From: Cycas panzhihuaensis
Lineage: Eukaryota; Cycadophyta
DNA length: 64,000 nt
NCBI GenBank assembly: GCA_023213395.1
Contig: CM041465.1
Span: forward strand, 23,064,001-23,128,000
Reading direction: 5' to 3'
Part shown: piece after piece, positions 1 through 11,336 of the stretch
How the letters are laid out: the number at the start of each line of letters is the position of its first letter
Numbering within the stretch: the stretch's first letter is position 1
Program-made: the position numbers and the translations under genes
The notes under the pieces: model-generated
Databases searched by the model: none
The model's input: only the letters and a program-made list of their open reading frames with translations
Told to the model about the DNA's origin: nothing

Positions 1-2083
1 ATGACCATTTCCACCCGGATGACTTTCACCTTCAAGCGTGAAGATTCGGACCCCCACGAGACTCGCCACTCCACTGGCGAGCCTTACGAGGGGCGCCCCG
101 AAGGATCCCCTACTTTCGAAGCCCCTTCGACCTCGTATGGCTACGAGGATACCCCCCCCCGCCGATGCGGTCGAGGCGCTTAGCGAGTGCTTTCGGGCGG
201 CTCGCCTCCAGCCGCATCCTAGATGGTTTGCGTAAATCTTTGCGTAACATAGCATCTTCTTCGTCCATGCTGCGTCATCTACAACGATCGACGCTCCTAC
301 CCGTGCACACGTCCTATCGTGTCTACCCGGCTCCCAAGGCAAGTGTTGCGCTTTGCTTCAGACGTGGTCCTACTTCCTCAGGGCTCGTTCGTGGTGTGTT
401 CTTCCCTCAACTCGGGGTTAGCATGCCATGCCCTAGCCAAACGCACGCGTCACCTCCGAACGTGACACATGCGTTCCCTAGTAGGCCTCGGTGTCCTACT
501 AGTCTGCATGCCGATTAGCCATGTAGGACCCACTCCTACATATGCCCAAAACCGATTGGTGGTTCTTCTCTTTCACGTGCCCCTGTGTTACCTTTGCTCA
601 ACCTTGGGGGCAAGGCAAGGAAGCCATCTCCCTGTTTATGGGGTGGACGTTGCACCCATATGGGGTCGCGCCACCTCTACGGGTGGCCCATATGGGCAAA
701 ACCGGTCCCTCATCCTTCGTTTCCGTCGTCGGTGCAACTCCCATTCTTTGCGTCGCAAGGAGGCGTACCTCTTTTATAGAACTTTTACCGACCCCTTTCC
801 AACAAGGGGCCTTTTCCCAGGAGGGATGGGTTTACCACCCCATCCATTCCTTCTGGGTTGTCGACCCGTTAGCCCAAGCAAGGACACGTCCTTTCGTGGA
901 CTATAGGTCGACGCCATTGTCTATTGAGGCGCTGAGGACTAACTTGTCGCCTCACCCTCCTGAAGTTCCCAAATTCGACGGGACTTCGTCACAAGACCCA
1001 ACCGAGCATGTACGCAGCTTCTCTATGGCGTGCATCGATTATTGGGCTTACGACCATATACTTATGAGGCTATTCTCGCGGTCCTTACAGGGCGATGCCC
1101 TCAAGTGGTTTTACCACCTTCCTGCCTATTCGATCTCCTCATTCCAGCAACTAGTGGACGAGTTCGTCAACTACTTTGACGTAGCCCGCCCATTCGAAAG
1201 CGGAATGAAGGCGCTTCTGTCGCTTAAACAAGGTCACGATGAGATGAATCGTGACTTTGTGCGACGTTTTCACGATCTTCTTCACTCCACCAAGGCTACG
1301 TTGCCTGAGGAGTTGAAGAGGGATCTCTTTGTCAATGCACTTCGCCCCGAAGTGCATGTGGAAATCCTCAAGATGGGGGCGACTACGTGTGACTCCGCCA
1401 TCGCAAGGTGTTTAGCTTTGGAGGCCATTGAGATCCAAGCGGGACTCAAGAAACCTCCTAGGCCCTCGCAATGTCGCGAGGCGCCTCCTCCAGCGAAGGA
1501 GACCACACCTTCGCAACCCGCTAGGTCCACCTCTCATACGACTGAGAGGACCCTAGATCCCCTTACTTCCGCTATTCGCTCATTTGAGCGCACGATGAAG
1601 GAGTTAAAACTCCAACCTCCTTCGTCGCCAACCTCCCATAAACCTGTCCAGCAGACTTCTCGTGCGATGCCCCCCAAAGGGGGCAACACCCAGTCTTCTC
1701 AAGCAAGGAGGATCGATCCTCCCCTTGAGAAGAGGTGGTGTTCCATCCACGGGGAGTGTTTCCATGATGATTCGCGTTGCCGGGCACAGCACCCACGCGA
1801 CGCCCCGCCGCACGACTCGTCTCCTAGGTGGACATCGAGGCCTAACCTCGATCAGCCCATTCATAGAGACCCGTTCCCCAAACATGGGGAACGTGGTCGC
1901 GATGTTCAAAGAAGATACAATGGAATCGGGATAGGTCCCCGATTCTCGCATGGTAGAGGGAAGGGTGTGCGAAGGTCATCTTCCCTTGGCGCCCCCACGG
2001 CCGTGCTCCATCACCTTCGCGGTCCCGCTACAAGGGAAAGAAGGTTGTCCACTTGCTTGAGACCACCCCGTTATATGCCTTAA
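1..2083 (+). pseudogene. gag: Element A gag (capsid/nucleocapsid), frameshifted
   Basis: Retrotransposon Gag, which would form the virus-like particle. The N-terminal part (1-540) is spread over several frames. From 542 one 513-codon frame is open through the Retrotrans_gag core, marked by FDGTSSQDPTEHV and LQGDALKWFYHLP. The C-terminal zinc-finger-like motif CSIHGECFHDDSRC (C-x2-H-x4-H-x4-C) resembles the CxxH..GH..C knuckle of Tat/Ogre-lineage gypsy elements rather than the CCHC type. A frameshift near 1985, in the basic region after KGVRRSSS, moves the reading frame away from protease. In element B the same point reads through. Broken copy, not expected to make full Gag. Confidence 0.85.
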
Positions 2084-3480
2084 CCCGGTCCCAAGCTGCT
2101 AAAGAGGCAGCCGGTACCTCTTCATCCACATCTCACCTTGATCCTCCTCCGGAAGCTATTCCTCCGGAGATTCCTGCGCTTCCCAAGACTATTCCCGTCC
2201 GCCCCGGTAGATTCGACTTTAGAAGGGCACTTACCCAACCCATAGGGAAGGGTAAGCCCTTTTCTATCGTTGACGAGCTCTACACCGTCGCTGCTGGAAT
2301 GTCCTTAATGGACGTCTTGAGAAGCTGCCCTGAGCAACATGCTCTTCTTCTTGAAGCTCTTGGCCAACAAGATGCTTCCATCCATGCGATATGTACTACC
2401 TCTCATGGACCACCTATCATTTCATTTGATCCCAGAGATCTCCCATCTCCCAGCAAGCGGGAGAAGCTTTTGCATTACCCATTTGTCATTACCATTGACA
2501 CTCCTGATTATATCATAAAGAGGACCATTATAGATAATGGCTCCTCGGTCAATGCTATGCTCACAGATGCTCAAGGAGCTAGGCATAGTAGCTCTGAGTC
2601 CGTCCTTGGAAATGCCAAGGGTATGATGGGACTGAGAAGTCCCCTTTAGGGACAGTCTCCATTTCCCTCACCTTAGGGGGGAAAACTGCTTCACGGTTGT
2701 CAGACTCGATGTTGACGTAGAGTACAACCTCTTGTTGGGCTGACCATGGCTCGACCAGATGGGGGCAGTCTGCTCCACGGAATTGGGGCAACTTAAATTT
2801 GTCCATGAAGGACGAGTTAAAGTTGTCACCCGTGAGCCAATGCCGTCTCACACCTCTCATCTAGCCTGCCAGGCTGTTTTCGATGATGAAGATAGTGATC
2901 CTGAGGAGGCTACCCCTTCCGTGGGACCTTTATTTCAGGAGACCGACCTTCATCACGACCCTATCTGGTGCCATGAGCCAAACCTAGTTAGGTTTGCCCC
3001 TTCGGCGTGGGTGGTTACGGTTGCTTACCCTTCACGGGTGATTCTCGATTCGGATAGCGAGGGTTATGGGCCCTCTTCTCGACGTGTCACCGGTTTCATG
3101 AGCACTTAGGGGAATATCTTGGTCGATATTCCGCTCTTCCATTCTACATTGGCTCTCGAGCCACCGGGTCTTAAACCGACCATTTATTTTACCTTATCGG
3201 CCTCCTCGAGCGGTTTCACGTGGCGCCCACGTCGACGAGCCACTCGTGAGGCACTTCTTCTTCACGCCTAGATCCTTACCTCGGACTAAAGCCACTCTTA
3301 CTCAGATGCAACCCCGCCACGCGATCCGTCAGGTGCCAGTCCGCGCTCATCCGTTCCGACCATAGTAAGTTTACTAGTAGGCCTAGCGATCTTGGACCTA
3401 CTCTTCGTCACCTATCTCCTACCCTGCGGTGACTACCCCTACCTTTATGGGGTCTAGGCACACCTCTTCCTCTCTTCTCA
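2044..3480 (+). pseudogene. Element A aspartic protease plus basic tail, frameshifted
   Basis: Continuation of the gag-protease polyprotein. The frame from 2053 contains the protease active-site motif IDNGSSVNAM, where D-N-G replaces the usual D-S/T-G, as is common in plant gypsy elements. The frame is lost soon after by small indels near 2560-2650 and 2690. Later pieces (2759-3109 and on to about 3480) match the acidic then Arg/Ser-rich tail that is nearly intact in element B. The region ends at the first 85-bp repeat, with no RT. Decayed copy. Confidence 0.75.
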
Positions 3481-3482
3481 AA

Positions 3483-3822
3483 CGAGCCTAAACTACCATT
3501 TTAAATTGTTTCCATTCCTCCCAACCACGGGTTGAATGGCAATTTAAGATGGATTCTTGCTCCGAAACGAGCCTAAACTACTATTTTAAATTATTTCCAT
3601 TCCTCCCAACCACGGGTTGAATGGTAATTTAAGATGGATTCTTGCTCCGAAACGAGCCTAAACTACCATTTTAAATTGTTTCCATTCCTCCCAACCGGGG
3701 GTTGAATGGCAATTTAAGATGGATTCTTACTCCGAAAGGAGCCTAAACTACCCTCTTAAATCGTTCCCATTCCTCCCTACCACGGGTAGAATGGCAATTT
3801 AAGATGGATTCTCGTTTCTTCT
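3483..3822 (+). repeat. Four tandem 85-bp hairpin repeats (element A)
   Basis: The start cgagcctaaact recurs at 3483, 3568, 3653 and (as ggagcctaaact) 3738, an exact 85-bp step. Each unit holds an inverted repeat with arms close to CCATCTTAAATTGCCATTC and its complement around a CAACC/GGGTTG centre. The pol-bearing copies on the - strand have a single unit at the equivalent place. Confidence 0.9.
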
Positions 3823-4055
3823 TCCAGTTCCTCTCGCAGAACCCGCGTTCCCGTGTGCTCTTGGGAACCTTTGTCCTCCTATTTGGGCATCCCCCAACTA
3901 GGATGACGCTGTGGAGTATCGTCACTCCCTTCTCCTGCCTGTTGTTTCCTTTGCATATTCCGCTATGCTCCCCCGTGGACGTGTATGTCGCTCTATTTCT
4001 AACCTCACACCTCTCGATCACCTCTGCTTACGGTGGATGTGTGTGCTCCTGTTAG
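3804..4055 (+). CDS. Small conserved hydrophobic ORF downstream of hairpin repeats (element A)
   Basis: An 83-codon ORF starting MDSRFFFQFLS, sense to gag, between the hairpin repeats and the region of the deleted antisense gene. The same reading frame with similar residues (GTFVLLFGHPP.., SHLSITS) is found at 11318-11545, 38978-39238 and 58497-58760. It is rich in Leu, Phe and Ser with one possible membrane segment. No family is recognised. Conservation could reflect shared DNA rather than protein selection, so coding status is uncertain. Confidence 0.35.
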   Translation: MDSRFFFQFLSQNPRSRVLLGTFVLLFGHPPTRMTLWSIVTPFSCLLFPLHIPLCSPVDVYVALFLTSHLSITSAYGGCVCSC

Positions 4056-4121
4056 ACATATGGCCATACACGGAAGGAAACACATGCATCTACATATTTA
4101 CAAAATCTACATATTCAGCAT

Positions 4122-4206
4122 ATCCCGAGGCACCTCAATGCTGAGGCCGGCAGCCTCGTCCGCCTCATCCTTGAGCGTCGCCTCCCTCTTCTTGATGACC
4201 GCCCCT
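4122..4206 (+). pseudogene. C-terminal stump of archaeal-type RNase H (element A)
   Basis: In one frame the DNA encodes LNAEAGSLVRLILERRL, matching the last motif (NAEADSLVRLILERR) of the second RNase H in elements C, H and T. Everything between about 4054 and here, namely the antisense gene and most of RNase H, is missing. The deletion therefore joins the distal end of the antisense gene to the RNase H C-terminus. The catalytic Asp of the final motif is Gly here. Confidence 0.7.
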
Positions 4207-4559
4207 GAGGCTTGCCTGGCCAGCCCGTGCCCAAGTCTCCGGTTGCTGTTGGTTAGATCGCTTGCTATGTTTGCTGGATGCCCTCCTACTTCACGCTGCA
4301 CTTCGGCGACAGGGGCACCCCCTTTACTTGCTTTCTCCAGTTTCAGGTCGATGTTTAGGCGACACGCAAGCAGCCCCTACGTTGTCCTTGTCTCCGTCTC
4401 CCCTGTCCACGCGTTCCGCCACGACACTTGCCTACGCCCTTGGTCTACGTGCTGCTCTTTATTGTTTTATATATATATGCATGTGCTACTCATATCTTTG
4501 ATTGACAGCATTCGCCATCACATTACGCTTACGAGCAGTGAGGCTCACGCTATAAGCGA

Positions 4560-7067
4560 TGTTTCCACTTGGGAATGGACTCGAGACGCATCGGCACAGG
4601 TTTGTTCAGGTATATGTTCTTACTTTTCTTACCTATGTTAATTAAGGTAATTTAGAGTAGTTTGATTGACATATGCATGCCTACATGCATTTGTTTGTCT
4701 GCTTGCTCATAATGCATGTGCCTAATGGCACACCTTCAGCCTATGACGACTCACAGCGGGGGCATTCCTCGGCGAATGCGACACCCCGTATGGCCTACGA
4801 CCACTCACGATGTCTCCACAGTTTCTCGGGATTATTTTTGCCAGCTTGTTTGTTCTTGTTACAATGCGTCGTTTATGTTGCAGTCCTTCCTAAGTCCGGT
4901 TTAACCCTTAGTTAGGGCTCTTTGCATCATTCTGGATACTTGCCCATTGCCTGGGCCTTCCCCCCAGCTGACGTAATTCATGTTTAGTCCATGTTCTTAC
5001 CTTAAAAGCTTGATTTTTCTTTCATTTTTCTCTTTTTTAATTTCGGGCTGGTACCGCGGTAAACTAAGCTGCATGCAGAATGCATCATGGAATTTGCGCA
5101 GATAACCTGCTCGAAATTTAAAAAGAGATCCGCATCGATTGAGGCGCCTAATGCCCCCAACATTCACTTCCGTGAACAAGACATAAAATGATTTTTTTTA
5201 CTCATTGGCATCATTCTGGAGCTCATTTTTCTAAGTTTTCTAAAGAAAAGCTCTCCACAAAAGACAAGAGAAGACACATAAATCAAAAAGTTCGAGCACA
5301 AGAATCGAGGAGGAAGGACAAGGCCGCCACCGATGGATTTTGCAGGCCATTGCTTCCCTTACTACTCTCCACAACCAGCTCTCTTCCTCTTGCAACTACA
5401 CAAAGATTCAAGGGACTTCTTCAACCAAGAAGTTGCCCCAAAGACTTGCTTCACATCCCCAACTTCACAAAGGGCTTCTTCCATCTACTTTGCAGCTGGG
5501 AGCACTCATGATCGATCTTCATTTGACCTCTATTACTCACATCCCTAGTGGTAGGAGGCATGCATGACCTCTCTACACAAGGTACCCCTTAGCTTTACTT
5601 GTTTTTTTTGTATTTTCTTGCATTTCTTCTTCCTTTTACTTGTATTTCCTTTGCTTTTTACTTGCAAACCCCTTGGACATACTTGCACGTCTCTTATATT
5701 TATTGTCAAGCATTCTACTTCTTCTTTCCCCTTGCTTTTACTCCTTGAATGAAAGTAGCTACCATTGGCCATAGCCGCCCCTTAGTGCCGCCTTGACCCG
5801 AATCCATTTTCCTGGTTTTCTCTTTGGATTTCTTCATTTTCTCCAAGTCTTCTTCCATTCTTCCCTCAGTCAGCTAGAGTAAGGGAGCATACACGAGGAT
5901 TTGAGGGAGATAGGCGGGGTTCCGTCCCCCATTGTCGTCCTTCTCCCCAAGGGTTTTGTCCCTTGTCCTCTTCCCCTTACCATACACGCTGTCCTAAGGA
6001 ACGGGTCGAAGGAGTTTAGGAGATTGTGTCATGGTGTCCAGACCGGTTTGAGACAACTCGCGTCCACCTTTGTTACCACCCAGCATTCCTTTACCGGGCC
6101 CCTTTGGAGACCTCCCGTGAGTGAGTTAGCCATCTCGATGCTACACTCAGTCCCACGTAGTATGTTTTATGGTGCATGATAGTGTGTATGCTTATCGCGC
6201 ATTTTTCTTGTTTCATTTTTGCTACATTCTAGCGTATAACTCTAGTTATTTGGCTTAGTTGATTTCATTTCCACATATATATATATCTTTGTCGTGCTTC
6301 GTAGCCTCTCTCCCGAGAGGAAGGTGCTCTCTCTACTTGTTTGCAGGGTCACATTGGAGGAGGTGGTGCGCGAGACGAGCCCGTTGCCAGTCGGCTCCCA
6401 CACGGTAAATCTTCCCTTTAGCGTTGAGTTCCTTTTTGTCTTTTCATTTCATTTAATTCCGCATGCTCACGGGGAGGTAAGTGGACCCCCTTCGCCACCG
6501 TTGCATGCGTCGCGGAAAGAGGAGAGGAGCGCAACCGAGAAGGAGAATCCACACTTCAACCTCAACCGCCGGATCCAGGTATTTCTCGCGTTTCCTTTAT
6601 TTTTTCCCTTTTATATCATTCTTGCTTTTTGTACATGCTTGATAAGTAAAAGATAAGGAAACATAAAGGAAAAAGGAAATAGTCTTTTATTTTACATTTA
6701 CTTTCTGCACTGCTTTCTTTTACTTTACATAACATAGGAATAGAAGACCCGTTTACGTTGCATCCCCCAACCACACTGTATTTCACACCTGTTGTACGTT
6801 GATTTTGTTGCCCTCTCGTTGCCTTCTCATTACCTTGAGAAGCCGCAACGCGCGAGGTTTCCCTCTCCTTCCCGGCCATCCGAAGGGTAGGAAGGCCTCG
6901 TATTTGCACGGCTACCTGGAAGCAACCAGGCACCTTGCAGTCCCCGAACCCGCGCTCCGGCGCATGGACGTCCTGCGAGGTGAGATCCTCGCTGCCTAGC
7001 CCAGTCAGTGTTGTGTTTTGTATCCCTTTGCTAGACATAGGATCACCGCCCCGCGGAGAGCGTTTCA
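4560..7067 (+). repeat. LTR shared by elements A (3') and B (5'), 2508 bp
   Basis: It starts TGTTTCCACTTGGGAATGG and ends GAGAGCGTTTCA, followed by one base and the primer-binding site of element B. It is flanked by internal sequence on both sides (RNase H stump before, primer site and gag leader after), so it belongs to a tandem array, not a single insertion. It aligns along its length with 12042-14597. The start is fixed by comparison with the solo LTR at 28457, whose target duplication defines the true LTR edge. Confidence 0.85.
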
Positions 7068-7068
7068 C

Positions 7069-7085
7069 TGGCGACCATACTGGGA
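7069..7085 (+). other. Primer-binding site, element B
   Basis: TGGCGACCATACTGGGA lies one base after the LTR end. The equivalent in element C is TGGTGACCATACTGGGG. It begins with TGG, complementary to a tRNA CCA end, but is not the tRNA-Met type. It resembles the TGGCGACTC..CTGGGG sites I recall from Tat/Ogre elements. The primer tRNA is not identified. Confidence 0.7.
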
Positions 7086-7337
7086 TCGGCGAAGGGAGCT
7101 AAATCCGCTTCCCCTTCTTGTTGGTGTTCTTGCCTCTAGGTAGTTTCACATTCCGTGTTTTCAGTTGGGCAACCCCCAACGTGTTTTACGCTTCTTCCCT
7201 TCCTTTCCTTTCTGTTCTCCTAACGACGCTCGCAAAGGCGTTGCATGCGACGTTTCTTGCGTCGCTTGCGAGGCTTGCCGCCGTTGTTAGAAGACCAATC
7301 GTCTCGTTCCCTCCCGTCGTCGAACCCCGACTCGACA

Positions 7338-8298
7338 ATGGAAGGTTACCCGTCCGATTGGGCCTACCGTCCCATGGCTTCAAGAACTCAAGAGTTCCTT
7401 AAATGCATTAGGAATCCGCCCAGGACGGCGATGATTCCATCTACTACCCAGATGACCATTTCCACCCGGATGACTTTCAGCCTTTCGCTCAAGCAGCGGA
7501 AGATTCGGACCCCCACGAGACTCGCCACCCCACTGGCGAGCCTTACGAGGGGCGCCCCGAAGGATCCCCTACTTTCGAAGCCCCTTCGACCTCGTATGGC
7601 TACGAAGATACCCCCCCCTCCGACGCGGTCGAGGCGCTTAGCGAGTGCTTTCGAGCGGCTCGCCGCCAGCCGCATCCTAGATAGTTTGCAGAAATGCTGC
7701 GTAACATAGCATCTTCTTTGTCCATGCCTGCGACATCTACAACGATCGACGCTCCTACCCGCGCACACACGTCCTATGTCTGGTGTCACCCGCTCCCAAG
7801 GCAAGTGTTGTGCACTGCTTCATTCCAGGTGGTCCTACTTCCTCAGGGCCCGTTCGTGGTGTGTCCTTCCCTCAACTCGGGGTTAGCATGCCATGCCCTA
7901 GCCAAACGCACGCGCCACCTCCGAACGTGACACATGCGTTCCCTAGTAGGCCTTGGGGTCCTACTAGTGCCGCCGTCGTTAGCCATGTAGGACCCACTCC
8001 TACATATGCCCAAAACTCGATTGGTGGTTCTTCTTTTTACGTGCCCCCAGGTTACACTGCTCAACCTTGGGGGCAAGGCAAGGGAAGCCATCTCCCTGTT
8101 TATGGGGTGGACCCGTTGCACCCATATGGGGTCGCGCCACCTACAGGTGGCCCATATGGGCAAAACCCGGTCCCTCATCCTCCGTTTCCGTCGTCCAGTG
8201 CAACTCCCATTGCTGCGTCATCGCAAGGGAGCGTACCTCTTTTATAGAACTTTTACCCGCAGCCCCCTTTCCAACAAGGGGCCTTTTCCCAAGGAGGG
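7338..8298 (+). pseudogene. gag: Element B gag N-terminal region, frameshifted
   Basis: The probable gag start is the ATG at 7338 (MEGYPSDWAYRPM), about 250 bp after the primer site. Element C starts with a matching MEGYSSYWAY at 45902, which supports this choice. The Pro/Ser-rich N-terminal region that follows matches element C (for example SPTFEAPSTSYGYEDTPP) but is split among three frames and includes a stop near 7683. The core continues at 8299. Confidence 0.7.
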
Positions 8299-11005
8299 AT
8301 GGGTTTACCACCCCCATCCATTCATTTACCGGTTGTCGACCCGTTAGCCCAAGCAAGGACACGTCCTTTCGTGGACTATAGGTCGACGCCATTGTCTATT
8401 GAGGCGCTGAGGACTAACCTGCCGCCTCACCCTCCTGAAGTTCCCAAATTCGACGGGACTTCGTCGCAAGACCCAACCGAGCATGTACGCAGCTTCTCTA
8501 TGGCGTGCATCGATTATTGGGCTTACGACCATATACTTATGAAGCTATTCCCGCGGTCCTTGCAGGGCGATACCCTCAAGTGGTTTTATCGCCTTCCTGC
8601 CCATTCGATCTCCTCATTCCAGCAACTAGTGGACGAGTTCGTCAACTACTTTGACGTAGCCCGCCCATTCGAAAGCGGAATGAAGGCGCTCATCGCTTAA
8701 ACAAGGTCACGATGAGATGAATCGTGACTTTGTGCGACGTTTTCACGATCTTCTTCACTCCACCAAGGCTACGTTGCCTGAGGAGTTGAAGAGGGATTTC
8801 TTTGTCAATGCACTTCGCCCCGAAGTACATGTAGAAGTCCTCAAGATGGGGGCGACCACGTGTGACTCCGCCATCGCAAGGTGTTTAGCTTTGGAGGCCA
8901 TTGAGATCCAAGCGGGACTCAAGAAACCTCCTAGGCCCTCGCAACGTCGCGAGGTGCCTCCTCCAGCGAAGGAGACCACACCTTCGCAACCCACTAGGTC
9001 CACCTCTCATCCGACTGAGAGGACCCTAGATCCCCTTACTTCCGCTATTCGTTCATTTGAGCGCACGATGAAGGAGTTAAAACTCCAACCTCATTCATCG
9101 CCAACCTCCCATAAACCTGTCCAGCAGACTTCTCGTGCGATGCCCTCCAAAGGGGGCAACACCCAGTCTTCTCAAGCAAGGAGGATCGATCATTCCCTTG
9201 AGAAGAGCTGGTGTTCCATCCACGGGGAGTGTTTCCATGATGATTCGCGTTACCGGGCACAGCACCCACGCGACGCCCCGCCGCGCGACTCGTCCCCTAG
9301 GCGGACATCGAGGCCTAACCTCGATCAGCCCATTCATAGAGACCCGTTCCCCAAACATGGGGAACGTGGTCGTGATGTTCAACAAAGATACAGTCAGAAT
9401 CGGGATAGGTCCCCCGATTCTCGCCCTTCGCATGGTAGAGGGAAGGGTGTGCGAAGGTCATCTTCCCCTTCGCGCTCCCCTGACCGCCGTGCTCCATCAC
9501 CTTCGCGGTCCCGCTACAAGGGAAAGAAGGTTGTCCAATTGCTTGAGACCACCCCGTTATATGCCTTAACCCGGTCCCAAGCTGCTAAAGAGGCAGCCGG
9601 TGCCTCTTCATCCACATCTCACCTTGATCCTCCTCCGGAAGCTATTCCTCCGGAGATTCCTGCGCTTCCCAAGACTATTCCCGTCCGCCCCGGTAGATTC
9701 GACTTTAGAATGGCACTTACCCAACCCACAGGGAAGGGTAAGCCCTTTTCTATCGTTGACGAGCTCTACACCGTCGCTGCGGGAATGTCCTTAATGGACG
9801 TCTTGAGAAGCTGCCCTGAGCAACGTGCTCTTCTTCTTGAAGCTCTTGGCCAACAAGATGCTTCCATCCATGCGATATGTGCTACCTCTTATGGACCACC
9901 TATCATTTCATTTGATCCCAGAGATCTCCCATCTCCCAGCAAGCGGGAGAAGCTTTTGCATTACCCATTCGTCATTACCATTGACACTCCTGATTGTATC
10001 ATAAAGAGGACCATTGTAGATAATGGCTCATCGGTCAATGCTATGCCTGCGCGTATGCTCAAGGAGCTAGGCATAGTAGCTCTTGAGTCTGTCCCTTGGA
10101 AATGCCAAGGGTATGATGGGACTGAGAAGTCCCCTTTAGGGACAGTCTCCCTTTCCCTCACCTTAGGGGAAAACTGCTTCGCCGAGATTGTTGTACTCGA
10201 TGTTGACGTAGAGTACAACCTCTTGTTGGGCCGACCATGGCTCGACCAGATGGGAGCAGTCTGCTCCACGCAATGGGGGCAACTTAAATTTGTCCATGAA
10301 GGATGAGTTAAAGTTGTCGCCCGTGAGCCAATGCCGTCTCACACCTCTCATCTAGCCTGCCAGGCTGTTTTCGATGATGAAGATAGTGATCCTGAGGAGG
10401 CTACCCCTTCCGTGGGACCTTTGTTTCAGGAGACCGACCTTCATCAGTCGGACCCTATGCTGTGCCATGAGCCAAACCTAGTTAGGTTTGCCCCTATCGG
10501 CGTAGGTGGTTACGGTTGCTTACCCTTCACGGGTGATTCTGATTCAGATAGCGAGGGTTATGGGCCCTCTTCTCGACGTGTCACCCTGGTTTCGCGAGCA
10601 CTTAGGGGAATATCTCGGTCAGATATTCCCGCTCTTCCCCATTCTACATTGGCTCCTGAGCCACTGGTCTTAAACCAGCCATTTATTTTACCTTCTCGGC
10701 CTCCTCGAGCGGTTTCACGTAGGCGCCCACGTCGACGAGCCACTCGTAGAGGCACTTCTTCTTCACGCTCTAGATCCTTACCTTGGACTAAAGCCACTCT
10801 TACTCGTATGCAACCCTGCCACGCGATCCGTCGTGTGCCAGGTCCGTTGCGCTCATCTGGTTCCGACCATAGTAAGTTTACTAGTAGGCCTAGCGATACT
10901 GGACCTACTCTTCGTCACCTATCTCCTACCCTACGTGTGACTACCCCTACCTTTATGGGGTCTAGGCACACCTCTTCCTCTCTTCTTGCTCCGAAACGAG
11001 CCTAA
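8299..11005 (+). pseudogene. gag-pro: Element B gag core, protease and Arg/Ser-rich tail (pol-less polyprotein)
   Basis: The best-preserved copy of the pol-less polyprotein. The gag core runs 8299-8700, then a 2-bp loss near 8690 shifts the frame. It resumes at 8717 and stays open to a TGA at 10304. The finger motif is CSIHGECFHDDSRY (last Cys changed). The protease active site VDNGSSVNAM is at about 10016 and LLGRPWLDQMG at about 10224. The TGA at 10304 is CGA in element A, a CpG mutation. Beyond it the same frame continues to 11005 through an acidic stretch (DDEDSDPEEA) and an Arg-rich stretch (SRRRPRRRATRRG). The frame ends LLAPKRA at the first hairpin repeat, where RT would start in a full element. 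Known for the family: Gag assembles particles and the protease processes them. A role for the basic tail is unknown. Confidence 0.85.
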
Positions 11006-11336
11006 ACTACCATTTTAAATTGTTTCCATTCCTCCCAACCATGGGTTGAATGGCAATTTAAGATGTATTCTTGCTCCGAAACGAGCCTAAACTACTATTT
11101 TAAATTGTTTCCATTCCTGCCAACCACGGGTTGAATGGTAATTTAAGATGGATTCTTGCTCCGAAACGAGCCTAAACTACCATTTTAAATTGTTTCCATT
11201 CCTCCCAACCGAGGGTTGAATGGCAATTTAAGATGGATTCTTGCTCCGAAAGGAGCCTAAACTACCCTCTTAAATCGTTCCCATTCCTCCCTACCACGGG
11301 TAGAATGGCAATTTAAGATGGATTCTCGTTTCTTCT
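10997..11336 (+). repeat. Four tandem 85-bp hairpin repeats (element B)
   Basis: cgagcctaaact recurs at 10997, 11082 and 11167, and ggagcctaaact at 11252, an 85-bp step identical to element A. The four-copy state therefore predates the A/B duplication. Confidence 0.9.

Larger units (their letters stand above)
1..7067 (+). mobile_element. Element A: pol-less Ty3/gypsy LTR retrotransposon, 5' truncated by window edge
   Basis: The window opens inside the gag leader of this copy. Position 1 matches 7451 in element B. Gag, protease and an Arg/Ser-rich tail are followed directly by four hairpin repeats, a small ORF, an RNase H stump and an LTR at 4560-7067. No RT or integrase sequence occurs between protease and LTR. 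The gag and protease closely match those of the pol-bearing elements on the opposite strand, so this is a deletion derivative or non-autonomous partner of the same family. Its 3' LTR also serves as the 5' LTR of element B. Its own 5' LTR lies outside the window. Confidence 0.85.

Noticed and set aside
1282-1530. ORFs on the opposite strand of gag (also 8755-9003, 44218-44442)
   Set aside because: They mirror the well-supported gag frame and show no independent domain. They are conserved only because gag is.
3483-3822. CRISPR-like or satellite array
   Set aside because: Only four 85-bp units without unique spacers, in a plant retroelement. They are tandem copies of the element's hairpin.
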